From contig OZ029914.1 of assembly GCA_964023275.1 (NCBI GenBank), forward strand, positions 51,166,530 to 51,230,529: a stretch of 64,000 nt of DNA, in the 5' to 3' direction. Numbering within the stretch: position 1 is the stretch's first letter; every line of letters begins with the position of its first letter. The notes under the pieces are model-generated. The model did no database searches, was not told the DNA's origin, and worked only from the letters and a program-made list of their open reading frames with translations. Shown in pieces: positions 1 through 10,164 of the stretch. This DNA comes from Norana najaformis. Lineage: Eukaryota > Annelida > Clitellata > Crassiclitellata > Hormogastridae. The position numbers and the translations under genes were made by a program.

Positions 1-658
1 TGATCATGCACCTGGCATGCAATCTGTTGTAGGTAATTAGATGAACTGCTAAGCGGGACTTCTTGCACTTTAGGTTTCACCTTTTTGCAACTAAAGGTCA
101 CTTACTTAAATGGAATAAAAGCTGTATTTGATTTTTATGACATTCAATAAAAGCTTCAATCAATCAATCAAATCATTTAAATCAACTGACAAAACTTTGT
201 TCATCGATACTTCTATACACATAAGCTTAGTTTAGGTTCTCAATTGTTTTAGTTTTTATGTCAGTTGGTGATGTATATTGAGGACCTTTTGTTACCTGTA
301 AAAATTGTCACAATGATCACAATATCTGGTGCTTGTTGTCTGAGTTCATTTGATGAAAGTTTTACACATTGATTACACATCCAAGTTTTAATAACGAGTC
401 TTTGCCGGTTTAAACACAAAACCATTATTTGAAGAAGTGAAGTAGTGAAATTGTCTCCTAATTAACATAAAATTTTCATCTCTGGAAAATGCTGTTAAGA
501 TAAAGGAGTAAAATTCAGTTTCAAGAGAATAATTATTGCTGCTTTTTAATTTTTAAAGAAAATATTTGCTCTGCTTATTTGCATTTGCTGACTTGTCTAA
601 AATTGCCTTTATAATTTTAAGATTGAATAATTTTTTTTTAAATTGTTATTTGTGGTAG
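1..658. other. Intron or intergenic sequence before the first visible exon
   Basis: No coding exon is seen here. A short TCAA-type repeat at about 156-174, just after an AATAAA, looks like the 3' tail of an old non-LTR retroelement, but no protein match supports it. The rest is AT-rich and unremarkable. The upstream exons of gene 1 (signal peptide, D1) must lie before the window. Confidence 0.5.
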
Positions 659-1024
659 ATTCTGACCCAGTTTGCAGTATGATGCCAACTGCTCCTACAG
701 AACTCATGTATAACCAAATGGTGCAGATGTCTTGCAGCATCAGTTACACGGCCACTACTGCATATGTTGCTGTGGTTATGAACTGGACAAAGGACAGTCC
801 AACTACCAATGTCACCAGCCCTCCAACTAATTATACAACTTCTGGGACTCTGACTACCGCCATTTCCAGAATCCCTCAAACGCCTGGAAACTTTACCCCT
901 TTCCCCATTTACAGATGTAATACTTCATTCAGAATTACTGGTAATCCACCAAATGGATCAGCAAAGAATCCACTTGGATATTCTAAATCAAAACCATTGT
1001 TCAATTCACCGATTAAAGTCATCT
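659..1024 (+). CDS. Gene 1 exon: divergent D2-like Ig domain
   Basis: A 366-nt phase 1-1 exon between acceptor tttgtggtag and donor gtaagt. It encodes about 122 residues with the D2 layout: N-terminal DPVC, B-strand VQMSCSISY, C-strand tryptophan in VVMNWTKD, a Thr-rich middle, and F-strand IYRCNTSF. Several Asn-X-Ser/Thr sequons suggest an extracellular, glycosylated domain. It is longer and more divergent than the other D2 exons here. The frame joins the next exon through a TAT codon. It is the first visible exon of a 5'-truncated gene. Confidence 0.8.
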
Positions 1025-1246
1025 GTAAGTAAAGGACTCTTGATATCTTTGCAGATCACATTTGTGGTGCTTGTTATCTGGATTTTGTAATCTTGAATTT
1101 AATGTTTTTAAATATCGATGGTGCTAAACAGGATTTTGAAAAAACACTTGTTTTTTATGTGAATTCGACTATTCTAAAAAGAATATTGTAAAGTAAAATA
1201 TGTAAAGATGCCATTATGTGTCGATAGTTTGCCTCAACTACTAGAA

Positions 1247-1425
1247 ACATACATAATACATGAAACATGCATGCATGCCTGCATACATACATTTATACAT
1301 AATACATATATACATACAGATAAACATACATACGTACATACATACGTACATACGTACATGCATACATACGTGTACACTGTACAGACACATATATACATAT
1401 ATACATACATACATGCATTGGTATG
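1247..1425. repeat. ACAT/ATAC microsatellite
   Basis: Imperfect tetranucleotide repeat (ACAT, ATAC and GTAC variants) inside the intron between the two Ig exons of gene 1. It creates open frames on both strands that are rich in Tyr, His, Ile and Thr; these are not genes. Confidence 0.9.
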
Positions 1426-1483
1426 TAATAAATCTGTGCAATAAGAGGAATTAAATTTAGAAAAACTGTGCTTCATTTTTCAG

Positions 1484-1726
1484 ATGTGAAGCCAGCAAAT
1501 GAAAGCTCAATTACTGGAGCCAGATCGCGAGACTCTGTCTACCTAGGGACAACTGTTAAGTGCAGTGTGGAAGCCAATCCACCACCCAGTTATAGTTGGT
1601 TGGATGTTACATATAGAAATAGAACAAATTCTTCAAGTATTCGGATATGGCACGACGGCGAATATCAGTGCACAGCCTGGAACAAAGCTGCGAGCACTTC
1701 GGCTTCAATAAATGTCACAATATACA
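1484..1726 (+). CDS. Gene 1 exon: I-set Ig domain
   Basis: A 243-nt phase 1-1 exon (acceptor tttttcag, donor gtatgt) encoding 81 residues. It shows I-set hallmarks: VKCSVEANPPPSYSWL with the B-strand Cys and C-strand Trp, then DGEYQCTAWNKA with the F-strand Tyr-X-Cys and the A-X-N motif after it. Four sequons are present. This is the most conventional Ig domain in the window. A decayed copy of the same exon lies at 29754-29994, so the I-set domain is an old part of the family's architecture that only gene 1 keeps intact here. Confidence 0.88.
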
Positions 1727-2734
1727 GTATGTAAATACCTAACCTTTTCGACTCTAGGTAAGGTGTGTTGTTTGAGCTTATTAGAATTCAATAATGCAGC
1801 CCGGACGGTTTTACCGACACTGCCTGAGTAATATGGCAAAGAGGGTGACTAGTGGATGAACCTCATGCCTGCACTGTTTTTTGCTAATGCTATTTATTGT
1901 GTAAATTAGATTCCTATAAAGAAATACAGGAGATTTAAAATTTCTGGTGGTGCCTTTCTCGTGTAAAATCGGGAAGGCATGGTTTCCTCTTTTGCCACAG
2001 AGGTTTGATGGGTCATCTATGTTCCTTTCTTATACTGTATGCATCTGAGAGAGGAACCAGCAAACTTTGCAGTTCATCTTGTATGCACTACTCAAGGAAT
2101 GCCTTGACTGAATCAAGTTCTCGACAATACTTCACTGACTATAATTATATCTTTTTCCTCTTCTGTTTGATAGGTCACTTAGCATGAGTGTATGTATGCT
2201 TGAATGTGTGCATCTGAATATTTGTATAGCGTTTTTATTGAACCTCTCAAGGGCACTGGACCATAGAGATCTAAGAGATCTCATACGAAGCGTCTTAAAT
2301 TATATTAGGCGTATATAAGTCGCAGGGCCACCCATGATCTTATGTGCAATGACGTACAATTTATGCTCTTTGCATTACTGAAGTGTACGTGTGACAGTTT
2401 TCAGATGAGGTCAACATCGTTATTGCAGCATTTATGAATCTGCAGAAATGGGAGCATACACGTAAAAGCGCTGTCTGAAGGTTGCTTAGTTGCAAGAGGA
2501 CTGATGACATGTGAAGAAACCGTCGCCTTCCCAGTAGGCCTAGTTATAGAAACACTATGGATTAGCATAACTGAGATTCATTTAATTTTTGTTTTTTAAA
2601 TCTTATTATCTAAATAAAGCACTGAGTCATTTTTAAACATTTATGAATGCTACTTAATTATGGATGCTGTGATTCTTTCATCTGCTAAAGTACATCTGGT
2701 TTTGTTTGTCACTCTGTGCATTGATATGTTTCAG
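1727..2734. other. Gene 1 intron without recognisable content
   Basis: About 1 kb between the I-set exon and the stalk exon. I see no exon and no transposon protein on either strand. Confidence 0.6.
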
Positions 2735-2812
2735 TCACAACCTCTACATCCACCGCTAGAATTACGACCGCTCCCGCCATCATAATCACCTCAAGTTCTA
2801 TCAGCAGATCAA
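2735..2812 (+). CDS. Gene 1 exon: Ser/Thr-rich stalk
   Basis: A 78-nt phase 1-1 exon with acceptor gtttcag and a weaker donor gtagta. It encodes TTSTSTARITTAPAIITSSS plus a few residues, a short membrane-proximal stalk likely to be O-glycosylated. Without splicing, the frame stops at a TAG 14 bases past the donor. Intron sequence from about 2820 resembles that after the stalk2 exons at 9830 and 15725, so this exon occupies the equivalent slot. Confidence 0.65.
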
Positions 2813-3742
2813 GTAGTATAGTTTAGATGTAGATGTTGCATGAAATGGGATCAGAACTGCATTTTCCACTAGTCATTGAATTTCGTGTTATCAAGCACTA
2901 GTATCTGTTCAATGGCTGAGGTTCTTTGTTTCAAGTTCTGCAAATTCAACCCTGTCCGCTTTGCTAATAGATTTCGCTATTTCACTTTTCACGTGCATGT
3001 TAAAACTACTATTAAGTATATTATGTTCTGCGGATCGGTGTCTGAACGTAGAGCATGCTTTATTTCTGTGTAAACTCATAACACTTGTAGTTTATGTTGA
3101 ACTTTTTCTTGACAGTCTCAGTCAGTTGATATCATGCTTATCACCTTCTCTTCAATCAGAAAACCATGTCACTGATTAGCATTTGTATTCATGTAATCTA
3201 ACACCATGAAAGCAGTATGCATATAGTTGCAGAAAGATGTTCCATTTATATCAATACTATGGATTTTATTGAAGAAATATTCATGTTGTTTGCTACATAG
3301 CAGTGTATCTTATTGATCTGTACTTTTTATGACGTGTTGGTATTGTCTTATGAAAGTAGACTACTACACGTTCTGTATGTGTCACATGAATCATACTGCA
3401 TTTGTCTTATACTCTCACCTAATTTAACTGCTGCTCAAAACGGTTCAAGAGTAGATGACTTATATCACGAAGTTCAGTGAATTGAAATGAATTTCGAATG
3501 GAATACTCGATTTCAGAAGGAGACGTGTTTCTTTAAACCTGTACCTATTCTGAGCTTGCATTCAGTTTATAGTTTTTTTTGCTAAGGGAATAATTCGAAA
3601 ACGTTCCATTTTAAACTTTGGTAGTATCCTCTACAGTTCCAAGCCACGGTTTTGGTTTAAGCAATCATTTTCTCTCATCAATTGCAAAGACCTAGATTGT
3701 CTTAATAGGACTAGTTAATCAGCTAAATGTTATTATGCACAG
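2813..3742. other. Gene 1 intron, start shared with the stalk2 introns
   Basis: The first ~140 bases are homologous to 9830-9970 and 15720-15860 (block beginning gatgtagatgttg). The last ~130 bases match the sequence upstream of the other two TM exons (about 16957 and 20230). The middle holds nothing I recognise. Confidence 0.6.
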
Positions 3743-3871
3743 ATGGATTATCAGATGGAAGTAAGATCGGAATTGGCATTGGCATTGGAGTCGGTGGACT
3801 AATTGTGGTGAGCGGAATTCTCTTCGGCGTCCTGTGCAAGAAATATGAATGCGTCAAAAGAACTAAGACAG
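3743..3871 (+). CDS. Gene 1 exon: glycine-rich transmembrane segment
   Basis: A 129-nt phase 1-1 exon, 43 residues. GLSDGSK is followed by a hydrophobic segment starting IGIGIGIGVGGLIVVSG and ending near FGVL, then the basic stop-transfer stretch CKKYECVKRTK. The small-residue spacing (repeated G-X-G and GxxxG) could favour helix packing or dimerisation. Two paralogous exons of the same length are at 17015 and 20354. The reading frame stays open past the donor in all three (see findings). Confidence 0.9.
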
Positions 3872-4268
3872 GTATTTTAGGGAATAGCGTAGTGGTAACG
3901 TCATGGATGGTTGTAGCAGGAATGTGTTATATCGCATCGTGCTATCATAGATTATTTAGCATTAATTTGGTAGTATAACCGAACGTCATCGCATTGCTCA
4001 GAATCATAGACACGTTCATTCTACATTCGTTCGTTCATTCATTATAACCTTACTTTAGCTGATTTACTATATTGTTGTGATAATTGTATTGTTTGTTATA
4101 ATGATAGTTTTATTTTTTTAATTTCTTGAAATAAATGTTCGCATAGATTTAGTGGAAATTTTTTTTGTTGACGGACGGAGGGCAAGTGAATCAGAGATAC
4201 AATTTAAGCAAATAAAAATACTTAAGATTGTTACATATATTTTAGTTTCACTGTAACTTCTGTTGTAG

Positions 4269-4453
4269 ATGATCAAACAACAGACAGAATCCATGACATG
4301 AGAGCTGAAAATAATACTCCACATTACCAACCTCTCAACGTTCTCTCTGCGCAAAGGTTGAACTCCGAACCAACCTATGCACAGTTGAGACAAACTACAG
4401 TTGAACAGAGTTTCTCGGGCGTAGCAACTTACGATAACGTTGTGTACACATGA
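4269..4453 (+). CDS. Gene 1 last exon: cytoplasmic tail with YxxL/V motifs
   Basis: Terminal coding exon after acceptor gttgtag, entering in phase 1 and ending at TGA 4451-4453. About 60 residues carry four tyrosines: HYQPL, PTYAQL, ATYDNV and VVYT. The first two form YxxL-x13-YxxL, one residue wider than the usual ITAM limit, and none has the S/I/V/L at -2 needed for a canonical ITIM. SH2-dependent signalling by tyrosine phosphorylation is inferred. The tail is clearly paralogous to 20881-21110. Confidence 0.88.
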
Positions 4454-5030
4454 AACGAATCCAGTTCAGTCGAATATTTAAATCTTCTAAACAGAGAGAA
4501 CTGACTCTCAGATGAATAGGAGATCATAAAACCAAAGGAAGGGAACAAAAATGACAACAAATTTTAAAGCATTTTTATAATATACTTTGTGAACAATTGT
4601 TCTGCATTTCTGTCTAGAAGTCATTGTGATTATTATTTATATATAGATTACTGTAGCTATTTAACAATATAGTAACTACTCAAGATTCGCTTACGTGGCA
4701 AACTGCACATTGCAATTCCTTGTCAATGTCTAAATGTACGATACTGTCACTAACGGAATGAATTTAATACTGGATTGCATGCAATGTTAAAAATCAGAAC
4801 TCTTGCTCACATTTACAATACACTGAACACTGGTCACGTGATAAAGTGTTCTTATTTCTGATTGTTTCGAGTCCTATCCTAGAATACTGGCTTCGGTTTT
4901 TTCACCGCCTACTATTTCGTTTACTATCTGTAATTCTCCAACGGTTGCCAATCTATGGATGTCAAATTTTATTTACGCGATTTTCCTAATCAACAAAATT
5001 CATGGATTAATGAAAATAAAATTACACCTC
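4454..5030 (+). other. Gene 1 3' untranslated and flanking sequence
   Basis: Homologous to the regions after the other two tail exons (17803-18110 and 21111-21460). At the position of their AATAAA (18089 and 21436) this copy has the variant AATGAA at 4757-4762, so polyadenylation may be weaker or use another site. Confidence 0.55.
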
Positions 5031-5871
5031 GTTTTATGTCTGTTTTAACTTGTAACAACTATATTGCTAATATTGATGTCAGCCTGGACTATCATTAATA
5101 GCAATATAACTAGGCTAATTTGCTCACGCCTATTATAAAATGAGACTGAAAGAGGGAGACGTATAAAAGGGACAGGGGTCATTCAGAAAGACCGAGAGAA
5201 GGAAACATGAAGGACGGATAGGGATGGGTCGGCTAATTGGAGCGTGGATGAGCCAAAGATGGCTGCTTCACAGGCGGAGATGAAAGACGAAAAAGGAACA
5301 AAGAAAGTTAAAAGAGGAGAAAGCTGGAGAAAAGGAATTTCCTAAATTGGGGGTCAAGCGGGCGGCATGCGAGAACCAAAAGATTAATCAATTCGTGCAA
5401 CTCATGAACAGGTCGACTATACGATGGAGGCGAATCGTGGACTCTATGTTGTTAGGCATAGGTCACTGTACATTGTACGTATTTGTTATTAATTGAAAGC
5501 ACAAAAAGCGCTACTCGTTTCTTTCGGACGATTCACGACCGACCTGCTAGAGTAGCATAAAGTAAGCGGAAGTTTTACTCCCCACTCTAGCACAAGAACA
5601 ACAATCGTTTTTTCGGGCCTGCTACAAAAGCTCCTTATAGCATTCGCTTGTGTGTGCATACTTGGCTGAGCATGGGCAGCGTGTATAACCACCTGCGTGA
5701 AAGAGATATTTTGCCTAATGTATAACATTCGTCTATTAGGCCAAAGATTCCCAACGCTCTTTACCAGAAAAAAAGTAGTTACCGACACTGTGTAAAACTG
5801 TTATCAGCATTTTGTCTGGATTGCTGCTCATGGTTGCACAGATTACCTAGATTCTTTGATTCGACGCTCGA
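5031..5871 (+). promoter_or_regulatory. Conserved 5' block of gene 2 (promoter / 5' UTR candidate)
   Basis: About 840 bases homologous to 22440-23283 and, from about 5410, to 18720-19270; a shorter copy is at 30600-30990. The block always precedes the signal-peptide exon or where it should be. A TATA-like GTATAAAAGG sits at about 5162, but roughly 700 bases before the ATG, so a long leader or another start site is needed. Promoter function is inferred from position and conservation only. Confidence 0.45.
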
Positions 5872-5935
5872 ATGTTGATAAACTTTATGGAGCTGCTATT
5901 AATTGTATTGCTGTGTTTTCACTTTTCTATGACAG
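5872..5935 (+). CDS. Gene 2 exon 1: signal peptide
   Basis: Starts at ATG 5872 and ends in phase 1 at donor gtaatt. It encodes MLINFMELLLIVLLCFHF then SMTG, a typical signal peptide with a Leu/Ile/Val core. A second in-frame ATG at 5887 could also start it. The copy at 23284 keeps the same frame (MINFMELLLIVGLCFHF), while the copy at 19271 has lost it; conservation of the frame in two copies supports coding. It joins the D1 exon at 6931 in frame. Confidence 0.8.
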
Positions 5936-6930
5936 GTAATTGACCCAAATTTTAGACTCGACCTATTTTTGATGCAAACTCTTCAGTTATTCCTGGGGGA
6001 CTGGCGAAACTGTGGTAAGAGGATGATCTAGTAGAGCGAGTTGATTGGATGGCGAAGAATCTGCGAAGATAAGTGGGTTGGAAAAATTCGAGACTTGTGG
6101 GTTAGCGAAAGAACTTTGAAATGAATGCCTCCGGGATTTTCAGCCGGTGGAGTGATATAAGAACAGAAGCGGGTCACTACCCCAAGTATTGATAGGCTTC
6201 GTGTCCAACCGATCTTGGATATTGACGGTTATAGCTGTAGGTTGCTACCCTAGACTAAGCCTGAATACCATTGTTAGGCCTATTTGACTTTTCTCCTGAG
6301 ATATTATAGCACAGTTTCTCTTCAAAATATTTTTAGTCAAATGCAAATGAATATTAACTTACGGGTTGCGTTGTATTTACAAGCAGTTTGCATATTTATA
6401 AAGTTCCTCTCCTCACAGGAAGTAAAACATTTACTTAGCTCAAAATAGGTTGCGTGTAGATACATGCATTACTTGGACCAATCCCGTAGTACCAATAAAC
6501 CATCATCAGTAGATTCGCTCATCTAAACAATACGTTGAAATTCACTTATTTCGGTTTTAAATGTACCAGGTGATTGGGCTTTAGCCAAAAATGGAGGGAA
6601 TTCATTTCAGATATTAACAATACCACTAGAGAAGAAATATGTAGGGGCATAAATGCGTAGTAATCAATAGGTAACATATAAGGTCGCATGCTTAACATTT
6701 TCAAATGCAATTACACTTTCTACCATTTAAAAATTGTCAGGTAGCCTATCAGTTAAAGATGAGAACAATACAGGGCGATTATATTAAGCAGAGAAATCAA
6801 AAATTCTGACAGGGAGATTATTCTTGCATCTCATATTTCATAAAGAATCATTGCTTCAGTCTTGAGTTTGAAAATAAATTGCAGGAAATGAACTGATGGG
6901 ATTTTTAACCACAATTCCTTTTTATTCCAG
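5936..6930. other. First intron of gene 2
   Basis: Homologous throughout to parts of 23345-25833 (first intron of gene 3). Segments of it also reappear in the spacer of the 2239-bp array and before the D1 exon at 58343. No exon or transposon protein seen. Confidence 0.6.
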
Positions 6931-7260
6931 GTTCGATTGCTCCATGTACGGCGACGCTCAAGAACATCGCCGTTTATGAGGGAGATCAGAATACATTAAT
7001 ATATTTTCCAGCTGACCCTAACGGCGTTCAGTACACGTTTACTCCAACGACGGATGAGAAGCAGGAATACACAATAGTAAATTATGACGGCACAGTAGAA
7101 TCTTCATTGGCGGGAGACTACGCAATTAATTCGTCCGGTTTAACAATACTCAACGCAACAACAACTGCTGGAAATGAACATCCGATATCAACGGCTGGGT
7201 TGTATTACGCACAATGCGCCAGCCAAACCGAAAGACACGGTGTCAAAGTTCTTGTCGTGC
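6931..7260 (+). CDS. Gene 2 exon: Ig-like domain D1 (module 1)
   Basis: A 330-nt phase 1-1 exon with no ATG (acceptor tattccag, donor gtaagt), 110 residues. It begins SIAPCTATLKNIAVYEGDQN and contains the family signature PISTAGLYYAQCA. Only two cysteines occur, one at the extreme N-terminus and one in the AQC motif; the usual B-strand Cys is absent. The C-strand Trp seen in other D1 copies is Tyr here (VQYTFTPTTDE). It is an extracellular recognition-type domain by family resemblance; the ligand is unknown. Confidence 0.82.
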
Positions 7261-7480
7261 GTAAGTAATTCGATTCCCTACGGCCAATCCTGACTCTTCA
7301 TATTGGTATTTATCATCTCAGTCTTTGAGAGAAAACGAATTGGTAGGCAATGACAAAAGGTAAACGACCAAGTAGTTATTATTTGCTTAACTTTTATCGA
7401 AACGATTCAAACATTAAACAACTTACTTTGGTAATCTGAGACTTCTAACTATAGCATTAAGCTTTAACACCGCGTTTCAG

Positions 7481-7804
7481 GACAAGGTCCAACATGTTCG
7501 TGCAGTCAGGGCAATTCCTCAACCAGCGTTGATTTTTCGTGCAGAGTCATTTATGCTGATAGCACTTACGATCCTATCCCAGCAGTTATGACATGGTATC
7601 GTAATGGTGTTTACTATGCCAATTATACGACTACAAGGACCCGTTATGACGAATATGTCTATACTGCAACATCAACCATTACAGTGAATGACGACACGCA
7701 AGCGACCTACGAATGCGTTCAGACATTTGGCGAAACAATAGAACGTCAGTCTGGTGACATTGCAACGAATGCACCGGAGTTTAATCAGAATTGCTCTATA
7801 TCGG
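7481..7804 (+). CDS. Gene 2 exon: Ig domain D2 (module 1)
   Basis: A 324-nt phase 1-1 exon, 108 residues. Order of motifs: PTCSC, B-strand VDFSCRVIYADS, C-strand AVMTWYRNG, E-strand STITVND, F-strand ATYECVQTF, C-terminal NQNCSIS. Five cysteines here plus one at the start of the following stalk exon give an even six. It is very close in sequence to the D2 at 26375, closer than to the D2 of its own gene at 12860. Confidence 0.88.
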
Positions 7805-8179
7805 GTGAGTTTAGAGCCAATTAAATCCACCCTTTCAAAGTTCTAGTGGTGTTATGCTAAAGAAAGAAATCGGCTTTTCGTCCAGTGACAGATTTGTTTT
7901 TCAGTACTGAATGCTCGTAAGATACCATCTTTTCTCAACTAAGTAAGAAAATGCCCATAGGCCAGACACATATTGAACGAATTCGTCACTCGGTTTATTT
8001 GTACAGCTCTGCAATTCGTCGCTGGACAAGGTATTTTTACCTGTAGGTCAAAATGGCCGTCTTTGATGCGTACCTTCACTGAAGAAGGCTTGAGTAGATC
8101 CGGAATATATGTTAATTCCGAGCCAATCTCGAACCTTACTTTTTTTATCGAAGGTAGGCCTAATTGAGAAAATTATTGC

Positions 8180-8930
8180 TAAGCAGATGGTGTGCTATAC
8201 TTAGGATGGAGTGACCTCATATTATTCGTACATGAGTGGAGGTTCTCGATCCGTGTGATCTTTTTAGATCGGAATCCAGGAGTTGTCTTAGATGATCTCT
8301 TTCTCTAGGCAGTCTCCGCTCGATCGTAACTCATGTCCGAAGCATGAAAGAAAGCTTCATCTGCATTATTAGCCCGAACAGGTTCATGTCTTCTTCCGCA
8401 TTCTCTATGACCCACTCTTTAGTCTTTTTAGCAGTCCACGGAACTCTACGTGTCTGCCGCAGACACTTCATTTCAAATGCATTGATTCTTCCTTTTCATC
8501 TTTCTTAATGGTCCAGCTCTCACACCCATTCATTGCCACTGGCCATACAAGAACTTCCAGAAGTCGTATCTTTGTTGTAAGCAACGTGCCGTGACTTTTA
8601 CCTACATTCTTTAATGCTTTCCAACACCTTGTCCTTTTGCCACTCCTGTCCGAATCTCTTTACTGCGTTCAGAGTCCTTGGGTATAAGCGGGCCAAGATA
8701 CGGAAATCTGTTAACTTGCTCCAGCTTGTTACCTTGTGCTTTGTTGTTGCGTTAAACCATATCTTACCATAATCTTAGGGTTAAAGCCCCTGCCTGCTGC
8801 CGTGTGGTCAAGACTATTTTCTATAGCTATGCTTCCGAGCTTGCCAGTAGAACGCTTTTATCAGCACATCGCAGATTTGTAAGTTATCTCTGCCCTATTT
8901 GAAATCCACATTCTTATAACTCTGCTGCAC
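8180..8930 (-). mobile_element. Decayed antisense RTE-like retroelement fragment
   Basis: On the minus strand, broken frames read like the C-terminal half of a non-LTR reverse transcriptase: a stretch NRFPYLGPLIPKDSERS-KEIR, then the CESWT-type block and a degenerate thumb. Many stops, no intact frame. Homologous antisense copies lie at the same place in modules 2 and 3 (13790-14560, 27080-27620), so the insertion predates module duplication. Confidence 0.65.
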
Positions 8931-9037
8931 CTCCCTCAAGACATTCTGTCTGCTTGGGATGTTGAATATTTATGTTGAAATCACACAGTCCGTATTTGTA
9001 GATGGCTCTTGAGAGTTCTGCTTTTGTATTCATGCAG

Positions 9038-9118
9038 TCTGCGGTGGAGCAACGACTACCACGAAAATATTTACACCTGTCCGGCTATCAACTACAGCTA
9101 CTACGCCTTCGATAACAG
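9038..9118 (+). CDS. Gene 2 exon: Cys-Thr stalk (module 1)
   Basis: An 81-nt phase 1-1 exon after acceptor catgcag. Its first full codon is Cys (VCGG across the junction), followed by a Thr-rich stretch ending LSTTATTPSIT. The Cys is present in every stalk exon directly after D2 and probably pairs with a free Cys of D2. Confidence 0.72.
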
Positions 9119-9567
9119 GTACACAACCAACAAAACAGTAGAACTACGACGTACTGAAGCAAGTTGTGGTGTATCAATTTAATTAAAACTTCGTTTAATG
9201 TTTGTCTGACGTCAGTCTCTGCCGAGTCCCTTTTGCTTTCACAACATGGCTTTCTCTAATTTACGTTATGTAGAAACTTGAAAATAATCATCATGAAATC
9301 GTGAGGTTTTTAGAAGAGAGTGAATGAGTTCAGTTTGTGTTAAAATGTTTCAAGCTGCTTCATATCCTTGGAATCGATAACACTCGAGACAAGCTTTGCA
9401 TGTATTAAGAAGCTCTACTTAGTTCGTGAGTGCATCAGACCATCTAAAAGCACTGGTGCAATAGATGAAGGCTGTTCTGACAACGGTAGCTGGGACTGTT
9501 TTTGCTCTGTCTGTCTATTTAAGTGCGTTTGTCTTTGATTGCCATTGCATGCATTTGTTTCTTTCAG

Positions 9568-9768
9568 TTAGGACCAATACATCCACAATTACAACTACAA
9601 AGACTCCCACCACCACCACCACCACCACCACCACCACAGTCACCTTGTCGTCTACCCGTAGATCCAGCCCGAGTGGAGCACATACAGGAAGTAGCATGCA
9701 ATTATCTTCGACTAAACCACCCACATCTGCCCTGCCACCAACTACAGCTACAACGCCTTCGACAACAG
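9568..9768 (+). CDS. Gene 2 exon: Thr-rich stalk2 (module 1)
   Basis: A 201-nt phase 1-1 exon of 67 residues, starting VRTNTSTITTTKT, then ten Thr coded mostly by ACC, then VTLSSTRRSSPSG and a Thr/Pro/Ser end. It reads as a mucin-like extended spacer. The ACC run is a coding microsatellite and differs in length between the three stalk2 exons (201, 186, 189 nt). The minus-strand open frame of 135 residues over it is a shadow. Confidence 0.78.
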
Positions 9769-9987
9769 GTACACATTGAACAATAACAGTAGACCTACAA
9801 CCTTTTGTACAGGTACAGAGGGACAGGAATACAGTGTAGATGTAGATGTTGCATGAAATGGGATCGCTACTTTGTTTTCCATAATCAGTTTCTTTCGTAA
9901 CAAGCACTCTTCTTTCATACACTAATGGCTGTGGTTCTTCGTTTTACCTTTCACTTCTGTTAACTCGGTACTTTCTGCTTTGCCCCT

Positions 9988-10032
9988 GTTACCCCGATAA
10001 TACCGTCTCAACTCCAGTATTATCGGGGTAAC
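9988..10032. repeat. Perfect inverted repeat, 16-bp arms
   Basis: Arms gttaccccgataatac (9988-10003) and its exact complement (10017-10032) flank a 13-base loop. The same hairpin is preserved at 15879-15923 within the duplicated segment. It could be the core of a small non-autonomous DNA element; nothing else about its function is visible. Confidence 0.75.
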
Positions 10033-10164
10033 CGACCCGGACTATGATGTACCGGGTATTTCCTTGGTCTGCGTCTGAATCCGGTCTCTTACGTACCGGG
10101 GCTTCTCTTGGTCTGCGTTAGGATCTTCAGTGTCTTCATCTTATTTTTCCTGCCGTCTGAATTT

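Noticed and set aside
1208-1476. Open frames of 60-80 codons on both strands rich in Tyr, His and Thr
   Set aside because: Produced by the ACAT microsatellite, as are those at 29145-29480.
5489-5788. Minus-strand open frame of 99 codons in the gene 2 5' block
   Set aside because: Not preserved in the other copies of the block; no recognisable domain.
7973-8167. Open frame after the module 1 D2 exon ending near a possible donor
   Set aside because: Homologous sequence at 60020-60210 and 26940-27040 has stops in all frames; conserved intron, not an exon.
9515-9922. Minus-strand open frame of 135 codons (and 15421-15813, 28454-28762)
   Set aside because: Reverse shadows of the Thr-rich stalk2 exons; the ACC run reads as a Val run.
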